NCBI GenBank assembly: GCA_029747015.1 | Contig: JAKOGI010000085.1 | Location: 323,501 to 387,500, forward strand | Reading direction: 5' to 3' | Length of the DNA: 64,000 nt | DNA from: Carnegiea gigantea | Taxonomy: Eukaryota; Streptophyta; Magnoliopsida; Caryophyllales; Cactaceae | Part shown: positions 22,090-33,005 of the stretch, in pieces | How positions within the stretch are numbered: the first letter of the stretch is position 1 | How the letters are laid out: each line of letters opens with the position of its first letter | Translations under genes and position numbers: made by a program | The notes under the pieces: generated by a model | The model's input: the letters and a program-made list of their open reading frames with translations, nothing else | The model's database searches: none | What the model was told of the DNA's origin: nothing

Positions 22090-23615
22090 TGTTACGTTAA
22101 AATTACCATAAGTGTACGGTATAGCTATAGTTAGCAACTGGCAAGCATGGGTTATATTCCACAGGGAGTTGTATTTCCAACCACCATAGTTAACTCAAGC
22201 GTATCAATCTAGGCAAGATAGAAGGTGAAGGGAAGAAGAAATAAATTATTGAAGCGAGCAAACCAAATGGAACTTAGGTTGTGATTAAACCTAAGACTAA
22301 CCAACTAATCAAGTCAAACTCTCACACTTCCACATTATGCTATTATTAAAAAATGATTGGTTGCATCATTAAAGACTTCTCAAACCCTTTCTCAAGGGTC
22401 AATAGGCTTTTAACTACCTATTTTTATGGGATTAGCTCAATTAAATTACAAGATTAATAATCCTTGATCTAGCTAAGATTTAAACTATTTTCATATCCAA
22501 ATGTTAGCTATCCTTTCTACCCACACTAAACAATCAATCTCACCTTTAGCATAAGTTAATTGCCTCAAAACATGAATAAAAGCTCTTTCAAGTATTTTAT
22601 CGAACGCCTGGTAGGCGTAACCCAAAAAAAACTCTAAATTTTAGCACAAACAAGGTGGGTAAAGACCTAAACCAAATCAATTAGCCATCAAGATGCTAAT
22701 CACAATCCAAAATAACACAATCTAACTATGAAATATTACAAAAACATAATAAACCATCATTACAACTAAACTGACATATATGAACACAAACATGAACTAG
22801 AGAGGAAATTGAAGCAAGAACATAATCTAGCAAACTAATGAGCATGAATTAACACCGAAATTAAACATTTAATTAACAACTAATCGAGCATAATCAAAAC
22901 AAGAACAAGGATATGAAATAGAGAAAGAAACGAAAGAGAAAACTTAGGCCTAATTGCTTGAAAGAGGATCCAATCTATAAGCTTGAATCAAAATCCTTCT
23001 CTAATCTAACCTAATTACCTTAATTTGTTCCCCCCTATTGGGTTTTAGAGTGGGAGGAAGAAGCCTAAATTGTGCTCCCCAAAAACCCAGAAAAAAAACC
23101 TTCCTCAAACAGAAGCCTGGCAGCAACTTTTATCGTGAAAATTGACAAAAGCATGACCGTGCTTCGACGTATGGCCAACTGTGCAAAATTTCTAACTCAA
23201 AATGCACGGCCGTGCAAAATCGCGAGGCCGACTATACACTTATGTAGGAACTTTCCGCCTTCAGTGCATGACCATGCATAATCTGCACACCTGGTCATGC
23301 ACTTTCTCAACTCAAATTGTGATTCTGCATGGCCATGTAGAGGCTTTTACTTCAATTATTTAAGCTTTGAACCCTTGTATCGACTCTCAAACGTCTTCCC
23401 TTGGAGAAACATTGCTTTTTTGCTTATCTATGAGTTGATTGCTGCAAAAATCCTTCTAATTTGGACTAACATACCTACAAAAGGTGAATTAGTCCAAATA
23501 AGAAAGTTATGAACAAACAGAAGCACATATGATCAAATCTTCCACTAAATTAATGAAATTAATGGGGAAAATTGGTGAATTAAGGGGTCAAAATAGCAAA
23601 ATTAGATATTTATCA
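22090..23615 (-). mobile_element. Solo LTR, minus orientation, inside the Harbinger element
   Basis: The segment begins tgttacg and ends atttatca, so on the minus strand it reads TGATAAAT...CGTAACA with TG/CA ends. It is flanked by a perfect 5-bp duplication agctt (22085-22089 and 23616-23620). It has no internal region, primer site or coding domain. Its minus-strand end (..ACACTTATGGTAA, with TCCCTGTGGAAT upstream) resembles the end of the solo LTR at 43364-44507 (..TACGCTTGCGGAAA with TCCCTGAGGACG), so the two seem to belong to related families. Length is 1526 bp. Short open frames inside it (23072-23512) are not credible genes. Confidence 0.85.
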
Positions 23616-23620
23616 AGCTT

Positions 23621-24821
23621 GCTTGAGGGTGACAATTCACCCCAACTTGGGGGCAATAGTAGCCTGATTCCCGCACATAATCCCCATATGTCTTACCCCC
23701 CATATCCACGACAAAAACCACAACCTAACTCGAGGGTTCCAAGTGGTTCAAGTCAAAATCCTTGAAGTTATCCTCCACCATATTACTCCCAGCACATAAC
23801 AAATCTCAAAATGTGCACAGTACTAAGCACCCATATTACTCTTTATACTAGCCTCCACTACCTCCTAACCTAAACTACCTTTCTGTGGGGAGCAACTCCA
23901 CCCCCTTGTCCATCCCAACTAGATCAATGGTTGGGGTAAGGCACTTTGAGACAAATATTGAGCTCAGTATTGATGGGTAGGATGTGGAGGAAGTAGTGGT
24001 GGACGTAGTTCTTGGTTTAAAAAAGTGGACAATTGACGAAGATCAATGGCTAATATAGGCTTGGATTAATGTAGGTACATATGCCATTGTCGGGGCTGAT
24101 AAAAAGAAGTGTGGCTTCTCGGTTAGGGTGGCCTCGAATTTTAATGACACAAGGGACATTGGCACATACTTCAAATACATGTAATAGCTGATGGCTTCGA
24201 TCCAACCCATTAGTTAATAAGTGGACATGTATTATATTGGGAGTAGAATGTAATAATCAAAAGTGGGTGGAATGATGCTAATATTCTAGAAGAGGCCCAT
24301 AGGTTGTACAAAATGGGTATGGGAAAGAAGTTTGACTTGGATCATTGGTCTGATAAGCTCAAGGACTAACCCAAATGGAAGATGATATGTGACTCACCTA
24401 AGTCAGGGTTAGGATTGTCAAAAAGGTCTATTCCCTGCATCGAAGAGCCAGGAGATGAAGGTTAGGTGGGAGTGAAAGACACGAGGGGAGGAAAGCTGCG
24501 AAGAGGAGGTTCAAAGAAAAGGGTAGCAACACCATTATTGATTTAGTCACTACTCAGTTGCAGGAGTTGAATAATAGCAATAGTGATATGAGTCAGATGT
24601 TCAAAGATTTCGTTATAACAGCGAAAGAAGAAAAAGCTCATAAGATGATGCTGAGGGAACAAAAGGTAAGTGTCCCTGAGAATAGAATAATGATGATGGA
24701 CACCTCAATGATGACTCCTAAACAAGCTGCTTATTATGAGCAAAGGAGAGCAGAAATCATGCAAACAAGATTAGGGCATTCATTATCAACTCAACATATG
24801 TCTCCCTTACCCCCATTATAG
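23621..24821 (+). pseudogene. Harbinger ORF1: Myb/SANT-like protein with NAM-associated region
   Basis: A Pro/Gln/Ser-rich N-terminal part (about 23621-23900) leads into a Myb/SANT-like stretch with KKWTIDEDQWL and AWINVGTYAIVGADKK (about 24010-24110). Next comes a FDLDHWSDKLKD-PKWK motif (about 24330) and a basic then coiled part ending LGHS. These are the parts of the accessory DNA-binding protein of plant PIF/Harbinger elements, which recruits transposase to the ends. Stops and frame changes are frequent before 24470; the last 87 codons (24558-24821) are open. Confidence 0.7.
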
Positions 24822-24992
24822 ATTGCAAGTTCATCTTAGGTTGTAAGATCTTACTATGTAACTTTTATTTACCATATTTTGTCTTAGACGTGAATTGGTG
24901 TAATCATGTTTTGATATGTATTTATAAAAATAGGCATGCCTATTGTTCAATCAAATGATTACTCTTCTATACAATAACGTTTAATTATTATT

Positions 24993-26318
24993 ATGTTGCA
25001 CAGGCCGTTTGTAATGAATAATTTCAATGTTGAAAAGCTGCCCATTGAGGAAGGATCATCCTCCAAATCCTCCTCATCTTCATCAGATGACGATATCATG
25101 TTACTTGTTATGGGGGTTTTCCTCCAACATCAAGAACATGTGCGAAAACAAATGATGTTCCTTGTCCAACTTAGAGAAGCGGTAAAAGCACTGGCACCTT
25201 CGATATCTAGGCCTCGGGTGAAGAAAAGATGTATTAAGAGAGATAGAGAAGCTGCCAATGACAGTTTAGACAAAGACTACTTCGCAAAAGATTCAATGTA
25301 CAATGAACATCATTTTCATTGTAGATTTAAAATGTGGAGGCACTTATGTCTCCCAATTGTGGAACCACTTGGCAATCATTCATAGTCCTTTCAGGTGAGG
25401 TACAATGCGACCGAAAAGCATGGGTTGACGCCATTAATCAAGTGTGTCGTAGCCATGCCAATGCTTACGAATGATATAGCGGGCAACTATGTTGACGAGT
25501 ACTTAAAGATTGGTGTAAGCACTACATTAGAATGGATGAAAAGGTTTGCCTTAGGTGTTGTTGAGGTATTCGGGGAAGAGTACTTAAGAAAACCGAATCA
25601 AGCTAATGTTGATCACTTACTGCAAGTTGCTGAAGCCCATGATTTTTCCGGTATATTGGAAAGCATCGATTGCATGCAATGGGAGTGGATGAATTGTCCA
25701 GGGGCTTGGAAGACATCATCTCGAAAGAAACTTTATAAGGTGCCAACTATCATTCTTGAAATCATTGCATCATACGATCTTAAGATATAGCATGCGCTCT
25801 CCGGTTTGCCTAGAAGCCTCAATGACATAAACGGCCTTAACTGCTCATCGGCTTTTCAAGAGTCGTATGAGGATCGGACTCCTAAATATGAGTATGTCAT
25901 CAATGAGCATGAGTACAAGATAGGACATTATCTTTCGGATAGAATTTTATCCAAAATGGGTGACATTTATTAAAACTATCCCACTTCTCTAAGGGTCAAA
26001 GAAAAACTCTTCGCAGAACGTCAAGAGTCGGTTATGAAGGATATTGAATGAGCCTTCGGTGTGTTACAAGCTCGATTTGCAATTGCTCGTGGCCTTGCTC
26101 GTCTTATGGATGAAAAAGAAATTGGTGTTATAATGAGAGCATGTATGATACTCTATAACATGATTATGGAGGATAAGCGGGATAACTATGAGTTTGCATT
26201 TGACTACGAAGTTATCAAAGGTGTTGCCTCGGAGCTGATTGTTAACCACAACCACTCTCCATGCTATGAGACATACTTCAAAGACCGAAAGAAATTTGCG
26301 ACCCCAACACACATGTAG
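24993..26318 (+). pseudogene. Harbinger transposase (DDE_Tnp_4)
   Basis: The translation shows the plant Harbinger transposase order. First is the YNEHHFHCRFKMWRHL block (about 25300-25350), then GLTPLIKCVVAMPMLTNDIA and VDEYLKIGVSTTLEW. Next is ILESIDCMQWEWMNCPGAWK with the first catalytic Asp in SIDCM, followed by ASYDLKI. After a stop comes HALSGLPRSLNDINGLN with the second Asp, and finally the AFGVLQARFAIARG block before the C-terminal helix. Breaks: a frameshift/stop at 25383-25395, TAG at 25788-25790, a stop at about 25970 and TGA at about 26049. The enzyme cuts and pastes the element. This copy is inactive. Confidence 0.88.
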
Positions 26319-26834
26319 GTCTCCAAGGGGACTTAGTTGCGGAAAATGGAAGCAAAATTTGGGGCGAGGGTAGACATGATAGTTGAATGATCCTCATATT
26401 GTAATTTTTTTAAATGTTGTAATATTGTAATTTTTTTGTCGAATGGTAATCAATGTATTTTTTATTTATTATCGAACTCTTGTAAAATTTATATTCAATC
26501 ACGTGTGATTTTTTTAAAAATTCAAATTCTTGTGCTATGTTTTTCTTAAAAAAATTAAACCCTTTAATTAGTTGTGTTATCAAATTATTATGTGCAAATT
26601 ATTTTTCACAAAGAAATAAAGTCAAATAACAAAGCAAAATATAAAAGCTAAACTAATCAAATATAATTAAGTGTGGGATCTATATGTATTATTTTATTTG
26701 ATGAGCCAAAAAGTGGTAAGCCTTCTATTGGAGAAAAGGAGGCTTATGAGCAAAAAAGCTAGCTTAAAAGCTAATGTGGTAGAGGTAAGCCCTCACTGGT
26801 GGACCAAAAACAAGGCTCACTATTAGGAGTGCTC
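26319..26834. other. Harbinger 3' arm
   Basis: Noncoding AT-rich sequence between the transposase stop and the right terminal repeat. The last 140 bp contain short words (gccttctattgg, gcccacactggtgg-like) that resemble the subterminal part of the left end. Nothing else is seen. Confidence 0.4.
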
Positions 26835-26902
26835 TCAATGGAAGGTAGATGGTCCACTCATTGGGGTTCACTTCAAGTCAAGTTAGCTTTAGGCTGGATT
26901 AA

Positions 26903-27164
26903 GGTCTTATACTCTTTGACTTATTTTTTGAAAAATAAGTTTAGATAAGTTTAATTCAAAATAAGTCAGAATAAATACAGTAAATAAGTTCAGAATAAGT
27001 TCATAAAAAAAGTTCATAAAATTGTTCTTGATAAGTTTAGAATTAGTTCAAAATGAATACAGTAAATAAGTTCAGAATAAGTTTAATAAATAAGTTTAGA
27101 ATAAATTCAGATACGTTCAGTTCAAAATAAGTTCAAACAAAATAAGTTGAAGAGAACAGGGTCC
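26903..27164. mobile_element. MITE-like element filled with the word aataagttcag
   Basis: The left end GGTCTTATACTCT and the right end read inward GGACCCTGTTCTCT form a weak inverted repeat, flanked by TAA and AAA. The inside is built from direct repeats of an 11-base word aataagttcag with variants. It resembles the elements at 5232-5482 and 42449-43253 in end sequence and construction. 262 bp, noncoding. Confidence 0.5.
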
Positions 27165-27291
27165 AAATTGATCTAATAAATGGATCACTTGGGCTTTAAG
27201 TTGATAAGATTTCCAATATAGATTTGAATTAGTTATTTTCAATTCAAAATTATCACAAAACTAGTTGATATTTAGTTCTTATAAAAGTAGC

Positions 27292-27810
27292 TGTTAGGAA
27301 TTAGAGTAAACTGATAGCATAAGCGTTAGGATGAACAATGATATTCAAAAGTAAACAACGATAACAAGAACAATACAGAACATAGATTTATGTGGAAACC
27401 CATTGCAGGAAAAATCACGGATGGCAACGAGAACAAACAATCCACTATAAGAGAGTGAGTACAATGCGATCACAATCACAACGAGTGATTCGATCAAGCA
27501 ACCAGATTACAATCTCTCTTATAATCTCTCTCAAAAACACTCTCAACCTCTCTCACAAATCTAAGATAGTGGAAATAGAATATTCTATAAGTAATTCTTA
27601 CTGGTCTGGGATTCAGGGATGATTATTAGAGCCTAGGCAATGACCTTTAAATAGGGTTTAGAGGTATAAGGATGCCCCCCTCCAAAAAAAAACCTAGGAG
27701 CAACCCTAGCCGTCAAGACGACGAAACTCTAGCACTCACAGTCCGTAGGCCAAACTCTTTGAAGCCTGTGGTGGATGTACGGAGCTGATTTTGGGTCATT
27801 AAACCCAACA
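27292..27810 (-). repeat. 3' LTR of the compact copia element
   Basis: This 519-bp LTR reads TGTTGGGTTTAATG...CCTAACA on the minus strand. A purine-rich tract (ccaaggtgaagat on the minus strand) lies at its 5' side at 27811-27825. Confidence 0.9.
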
Positions 27811-27825
27811 ATCTTCACCTTGGAC

Positions 27826-28000
27826 CAAAATCACCAACACCAACTCTTCCAGACGGTCATAGCACCTTGAAGGGTATTTAAGCGATCTGAACGCCGGTTG
27901 AGTTCAAGTGATACTTAAACTTAGCTTTGGGAGATGACTTGTATGAACCTTTCTTTATATAATCTGTCATAGTAGACGCCTACAAGACATAGAGGCTTCC
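27826..28000 (-). other. Noncoding 3' internal part of the compact copia element
   Basis: A short unassigned stretch between the truncated protease and the polypurine tract. It marks where the rest of pol would lie. Confidence 0.6.
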
Positions 28001-29221
28001 TTACCTCAAACCCTTCAATAGAATCCGACTGCCCTTCGAAACCTTCAGAACTCCACCTTCAGCTGAATGTTTGCACCCCTTGGATTCAAGGGTGCCTAAA
28101 AAGATGAGGTTATGCTTCAAGTCAGGAATGTGACAAGCATTCGATAAAGTCTTGATAACATCATTAAGGGTCTTGATTTTAACAGTACCTATGGCAGTTA
28201 CATTACAGTGGGTATTATTGCCCATGTGAACAACAATTGAGTCAACTAGATCATATGTTGAAAACCAATCCTTATGATGACACATATGATAGGTACACCT
28301 AGAATCAAGAATCCAATCAGAATCACTTGCTCTTTCAACAGAGGTAGCAAGCAAAATGTCACCATCTGAATCAGATTCAGCAAACGAAGTTCCAGCGGGC
28401 TCATAAGAATTATATTCTTCTTTCTCCCTCTTGTTTTACAGTTGTTAACAGTTAGCAACAATATGACCCAATTTATCACAGTAATTGCAGGTCTTACCAA
28501 TGTGAGAATTTTTAGGATTAGAACGGTTCTTACGCCTATTACCGTTCTCCTTTTCAGTTGTTTTACCTCTTACTACTAATTCCTCAGTAGAATCAGCATG
28601 CATGTCAAGATTAAATTTCTCCTTAGACAACATGTTTGACTTAACATCCTCAAACGATATAGTATCAGAATTACTATATAACATGATCTTCTTAAAGTGT
28701 TTATATGAAGGGGATAGAGATACAACTAACAAAATAGTCTTATCCTGATCCTTAATTTTCACATCTAAACTTTAAAGGTCAACAATAATTGAATTGAAAT
28801 TATTTAGATGTTTTTGAACAGGAGTACCTTCTGCCATTCTGAAAGTATATAACCTTTCCTTAAATTGGATCTTGTTGGCGAGACTCTTCGTCATGTAGAG
28901 TTCCTCCAGCCGAACTCAAAGACCCATCACGGTTGTCTTATTAAGTACCTCTCACAAGACATGTAGTGCCAAGCATAACTGTATGGCAGAAAGTGCCTTC
29001 AGCTCCAGTTCCTCCCATTCATTGTTCGTCAAAGAACCACACTTCTTCTTTTACTGCTCCGCCCATTGTTCGTCTGTCATTGTACTGGGCTTCGTATAAG
29101 GTCCTGAAAGAACCTTCCACAATCCATGCTGGATGAGAACCGCTCTCATCTGCACCTTCCAGAGATTAAAACTAATCTCCCCATCAAACTTCTGAATATC
29201 AACGTTCATCATTGAAGACAT
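28001..29221 (-). pseudogene. gag and partial protease of the compact copia element
   Basis: The frame starts at ATG 29221 (MSSMMNVDIQKFDG), only 11 bp after the primer site, and keeps one frame to a stop at 28001. It shows the copia capsid start with LWKVQMRAVLIQHGLWKVL, the LSKEKFNLDMHADSTEEL region, a zinc knuckle CNYCDKLGHIVANC (about 28450-28490) and a protease start WILDSRCTYHMC. The protease D-S-G is D-S-R. At least three stops fall in gag (near 29051, 28930 and 28770). The frame ends shortly after the protease core with no integrase. Confidence 0.88.
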
Positions 29222-29231
29222 CCTAAACCAG

Positions 29232-29244
29232 GGCTCTGATACCA
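29232..29244 (-). other. Primer binding site (tRNA-Met)
   Basis: On the minus strand this reads TGGTATCAGAGCC, 2 bp inside the 5' LTR: a perfect match to the common initiator tRNA-Met primer site. Confidence 0.9.
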
Positions 29245-29246
29245 CC

Positions 29247-29771
29247 TGTTAGGAATTAGAGCAAACTAATAGCGGAAGTGTTAGGATAAACAATGATATT
29301 CAAAAGTAAACAACGATAACAAGAACAATAAAGAACACATATTTACGTGGAAAACCAATGTAGGAAAAACCACGGACAACGACGAGCACAGACAATCCAC
29401 TATGAAGGAGCGAGTACAATGCGATCACAATCATAACGAGTGATTCGAGCAAGCAATTATATTACAATCTCTCTTATAATCTCTCTCAAAAACACTCTCA
29501 ACCTCTGTCACAAATCTAAGATAGTGGAAACAGAATACTCTATACGTGTTTCTGACTTGTCTGGAATTCAGGAATGATTATTAGAGTCTAGGCAAAGCCC
29601 TTTATATAGGGTTTAGAGGTATAAAGATGCCAAAAAAGAAAAAAAAAGAAACTCTTAGGAGCAACCCTAACCATCAAGACAACGAAACCCTAGCCGCCAC
29701 AGTCCGTAGTCCAAACTCCTTGAAGCCCGTGGTGGATCTGTGGAGCTGATTTTGGGCCATTAAACCCAACA
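29247..29771 (-). repeat. 5' LTR of the compact copia element
   Basis: This 525-bp LTR is homologous to 27292-27810 throughout. It differs by scattered substitutions and a short A-rich insertion near 29633-29650. Confidence 0.9.
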
Positions 29772-29776
29772 GTAGC

Positions 29777-30790
29777 AATTTTCTAGGAAGATTCAAATTT
29801 GGATTAGTTAGATGCATGAAGGATTGGTAAGCTGATTATGCTCCCTAGAATATATAGCATGAGCTATGTTAGCTAAACATATAATAATTGGGATTAACTT
29901 CACTAGTCTTATGATTTCATGCTCTACAATGCACACATTGTCTAATCTATAACAACAACTACAAATATTTCTCCTCTATATGTGGCTACAACTCTTGTTT
30001 GATGTGGAAACATCCAACTGTAGGCCACTTCACCCCTGAGAGTAACGATACAGGCTTGTCACCTATCACCACATGTAATATTTGTTATGAAGTTCACTTC
30101 TCAATATACTTTATTATATTTAGTTTTGTAAAATATTTTTTTCAGTTACAAATAATATAAAAGGATTATTAGTAAAGAATGCTTTGTTCATGAGCCAAAA
30201 TTGCTTGTTCATGAGCCTCCTTCACTAATACTCAAGCCACTTTAAAAACTCAACCAAACACATAAGAGTGACACTAATTGCAAAGAGAAAAAAGAGCTTT
30301 CTCCTATGGATGGGATGTTAACTTCTGAAACAAAGCAGTATACAATCTCCAATAACTCCTTCTAGATATCAATACAATGCTAGCTGTTATCTTGCACAAA
30401 CAGCAAAGCTTGCTCCAAGACAACGAGCTCAGCAAGGAAAGAATACATTCGATATATTACATTTTTGGGAGCACATACTCTTAAAAATCACATCAGCAAA
30501 AATATATTAAAAAATTAATATGTAATGAATACACATGTGAAAAATATATATACGTAGACAATGAGAGTGTATGCTCCCAAGAGCATATAAGAAATTGTCT
30601 CTTCCATGATCCATCCATGATCAAAGTAACCTTTGGTGGTGCATATACCCCCACCCCAAAAGAAAATGAGATCCAGTATAGCCCAAGTGCCCTATGAAGG
30701 TATTGGGAACTCTTATGTTTGCACCTTACAATTCTCAGCCTGGTCATTTAAACATGACGTTCCTAGGCTTGAGAGAAGATCCGAAATGCT
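29777..30790. other. Intergenic DNA
   Basis: No gene recognised. A minus-strand open frame of 84 codons (30493-30747) has no known domain. Confidence 0.4.
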
Positions 30791-30794
30791 ACTT

Positions 30795-31400
30795 CTAAAC
30801 TAAAAATCTTACTTCAAAACAACACTGATTCCGTAAGCACCAAATGCTCCACAAGACATAAGTAAATTGTCCCAAAGGAAGTCTAAATAGATCCTTAAAT
30901 GTCGTAACCATATATTCATTGGAAGTTGCTGTAATGCTGTCCGATTTGGACACATAACCCCCAAGTTTGTGGTTAGCCCAAAATGCTATGTAAACTAGCA
31001 ATCCCTTAAGAGATGTTCTCATGATTCTTTAGTCTAATACTCTGATAACAAAAGGGGAACTAAGTCTAAAAGCTATTTCACAGATTTTTTACTCTGCACC
31101 AGAAGACCTTTTTTTTTTGGTAGAAAGGTAATGCAAATTTATTAAAGGAAATGAAAAAAGTACAAATTGCAAATGTCTTCACATCTGCAAGTATTGACCA
31201 AAAAGACACATTGACCTTACAACAGAGCAAATTACAACCCCAGTTAATATTGTGTTGGCAAACAACACACCTCTTAAAACGCAATTTGTCTTCCAAGCTT
31301 GACACTTCAAAATTCCTCGTAGTTCCTTAGGCCTTAATGAGAGTGTCATGATCAAGTTTGTTCCAATAATTGTGAAGCCAATTCTTAAATTTCTTCCCAT
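30795..31400 (-). pseudogene. LINE-like RT zinc-binding region scrap
   Basis: Minus-strand frames show a pattern like the C-terminal zf-RVT region of plant LINEs: a Trp/Cys-rich stretch with KCQAWKTNCVLRGVLFANT (31400 side), then later FTYVLWSIWCLRNQCCFE (30795 side). The typical CPxC cysteines are mostly lost and the frame is broken at least twice. No endonuclease or RT core is nearby. Assignment is tentative. Confidence 0.4.
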
Positions 31401-33005
31401 TCTTGTTGTCTTCCCTGCACCAAATAATAGGGCGAGAGATTAATGATTTAAATTTATACCTATTTCCAAGTGTTATTGATTCTTGTGTTTGCTGCACTAA
31501 GCTCTTTTTTCCTCATAGCCTCGTTTTCTTAGTCCTTTGGCACTTCCGCATTTTCTACCTGTTGTATGATTTTGCTTTGAACTGGATGACATTAATTGTA
31601 TGATGCTCTTAGTTGTCCTCACAAACAGCATGCCCTTGTGGGATTGGTGAGTTGGTATGTGGTACACAACAATTATGTACATCATTGAGTATTTGTTGAA
31701 GGCCTCGACCATTTTTCATTGCTCTAGCATTCTATGAGTTGCTTGTGACAGCCGAAGAGATCTCAATAAACACCTTTGTGCAAGCGCTAAGTTTTGCATG
31801 GAGGGTAGTGGCTATGTAGAATCCCCCATGTGCCCCATGACCGCAAACTATTTGTGGACTGGTGGGAATACCAGCATTAAAGTCTATTTGTCTAACTTTC
31901 TACCTCTTCCTCCTCCATCCCTACACCTCTCCACTTCTCAACTCCAACCAACTCAACTGCACGCTTAGATTGTGCATTGTTACACTGTTTCGACCACCTC
32001 TTCCCGCTTCATCCCTACCCCTCTCCACTTCTCAACTCCAACTAGCTCAACTGCATGCTCTCAATCCCCCACGAACACAAAATACACTTGGCAATTGCGA
32101 ACACGCTCCTCAAAGACGCCTATTTTTTGTGCACTATCTATCAACAAGTAATCTCCATTCTGTCAATGACTTCGTATACTAAGTGGTTACGTACTTCACA
32201 TACTGAGTGGTTACATATGCAAATTAATAACACCAAAGAGAGATTTATGTTATATAGCATAATCGAGGTACCAACACTAGTTGATCTAAGTAATTCAACA
32301 CCCACTCCATAAAAGAAGTAAAATCTTATTCAACTTTCAACACCTATAAATAACAAAGGAAAAAAGAAAGAAAAACATACAGAGTCGCTTGCTCATGAAT
32401 TAGGAGTGATTGGCTTCCAAAATAAAAAAATAGCACTTGGTAGAGGTAGAGAGGTTAGCTGAGAGTAGCGGGTTCCCCTTTCCAAAAATGAGTACCGTTG
32501 AAAGGTTAGTCCTTCCAACTGTTTTGATTGCTTTGATCTCTTGCCAGTAGATCTCCAACAACCAGTTCCATGTTATCATATATACAGAACTCCGACCATC
32601 TAACCAAATCATACAGTAATCCTATGGTTATCCACTGGCTGTTACCCGTCTTCCCTCCCTGCGCAAATATCAATACTAGACGACTCTCAAGTGATAATCC
32701 ATTTTTCTTCTGACCAATGGTGTCCGATTTCAACAGAGAACATCTCCGCCCCCCTAAAAATGGCCACAAGATACCCCCGAAGCTCTTGGTCAACTTCTTT
32801 GTACTGTATTGACTGAAAAGCCTACACTAAGTTGATCATAGAACCAAAAATAGAGGGATGGAAACACAATGATTCCTTAGAAGACCAAGTTCAAAATTTT
32901 CACAATCGGAATGGGTCCTACTGCACCCAATTGCGATTGGTTAGAACAAAATGATAGTAAATTGGAAGTATCGTCAATCATCGTATTAAAGCCCAATTAA
33001 GAGTT
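31401..33005. other. Intergenic DNA with a short tandem duplication
   Basis: An imperfect direct duplication of about 65 bp with a step of about 95 bp (near 31902-31970 and 31997-32065) contains catccctac-cctctccacttctc-aactccaac-agctcaactgca words. Minus-strand frames at 32400-32793 are open but not identifiable. Confidence 0.4.

Larger units (their letters stand above)
20347..26834 (+). mobile_element. PIF/Harbinger DNA transposon, decayed, interrupted by a solo LTR
   Basis: The left end GAGCATGTGCAATCGTTGCC and the right end read inward GAGCACTCCTAATAGTGAGC share an imperfect inverted repeat. They are flanked by TAA and TCA, a mutated 3-bp duplication of the TWA type used by Harbinger elements. 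Inside are an AT-rich 5' arm with a tandem array, a Myb/SANT-like ORF and a DDE transposase, both broken. A solo LTR with its own target duplication sits inside (22090-23615). Total length is 6488 bp, about 4960 without the solo LTR. The edges rest on the end match and need comparison with other copies. Confidence 0.6.
27292..29771 (-). mobile_element. Compact non-autonomous Ty1-copia element (gag-protease only)
   Basis: This complete 2480-bp insertion has two LTRs (27292-27810 and 29247-29771) and a perfect 5-bp target duplication gtagc (27287-27291 and 29772-29776). The element reads on the minus strand, so its 5' LTR is the right one. The internal part of only 1436 bp has a primer site, gag and the start of protease, and then runs straight to the polypurine tract. 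Integrase, RT and RNase H are absent, so it would need enzymes from another element. Confidence 0.93.

Noticed and set aside
24993..26318. Intact domesticated Harbinger-derived host gene
   Set aside because: At least four stops or frameshifts lie in the catalytic part, so it is a decayed transposase.
32400..32793. Minus-strand frames with a faint RNase H-like look (WSEFCIYDNMELVVGDLL)
   Set aside because: The similarity is too weak and catalytic residues cannot be placed; kept as unidentified intergenic sequence.
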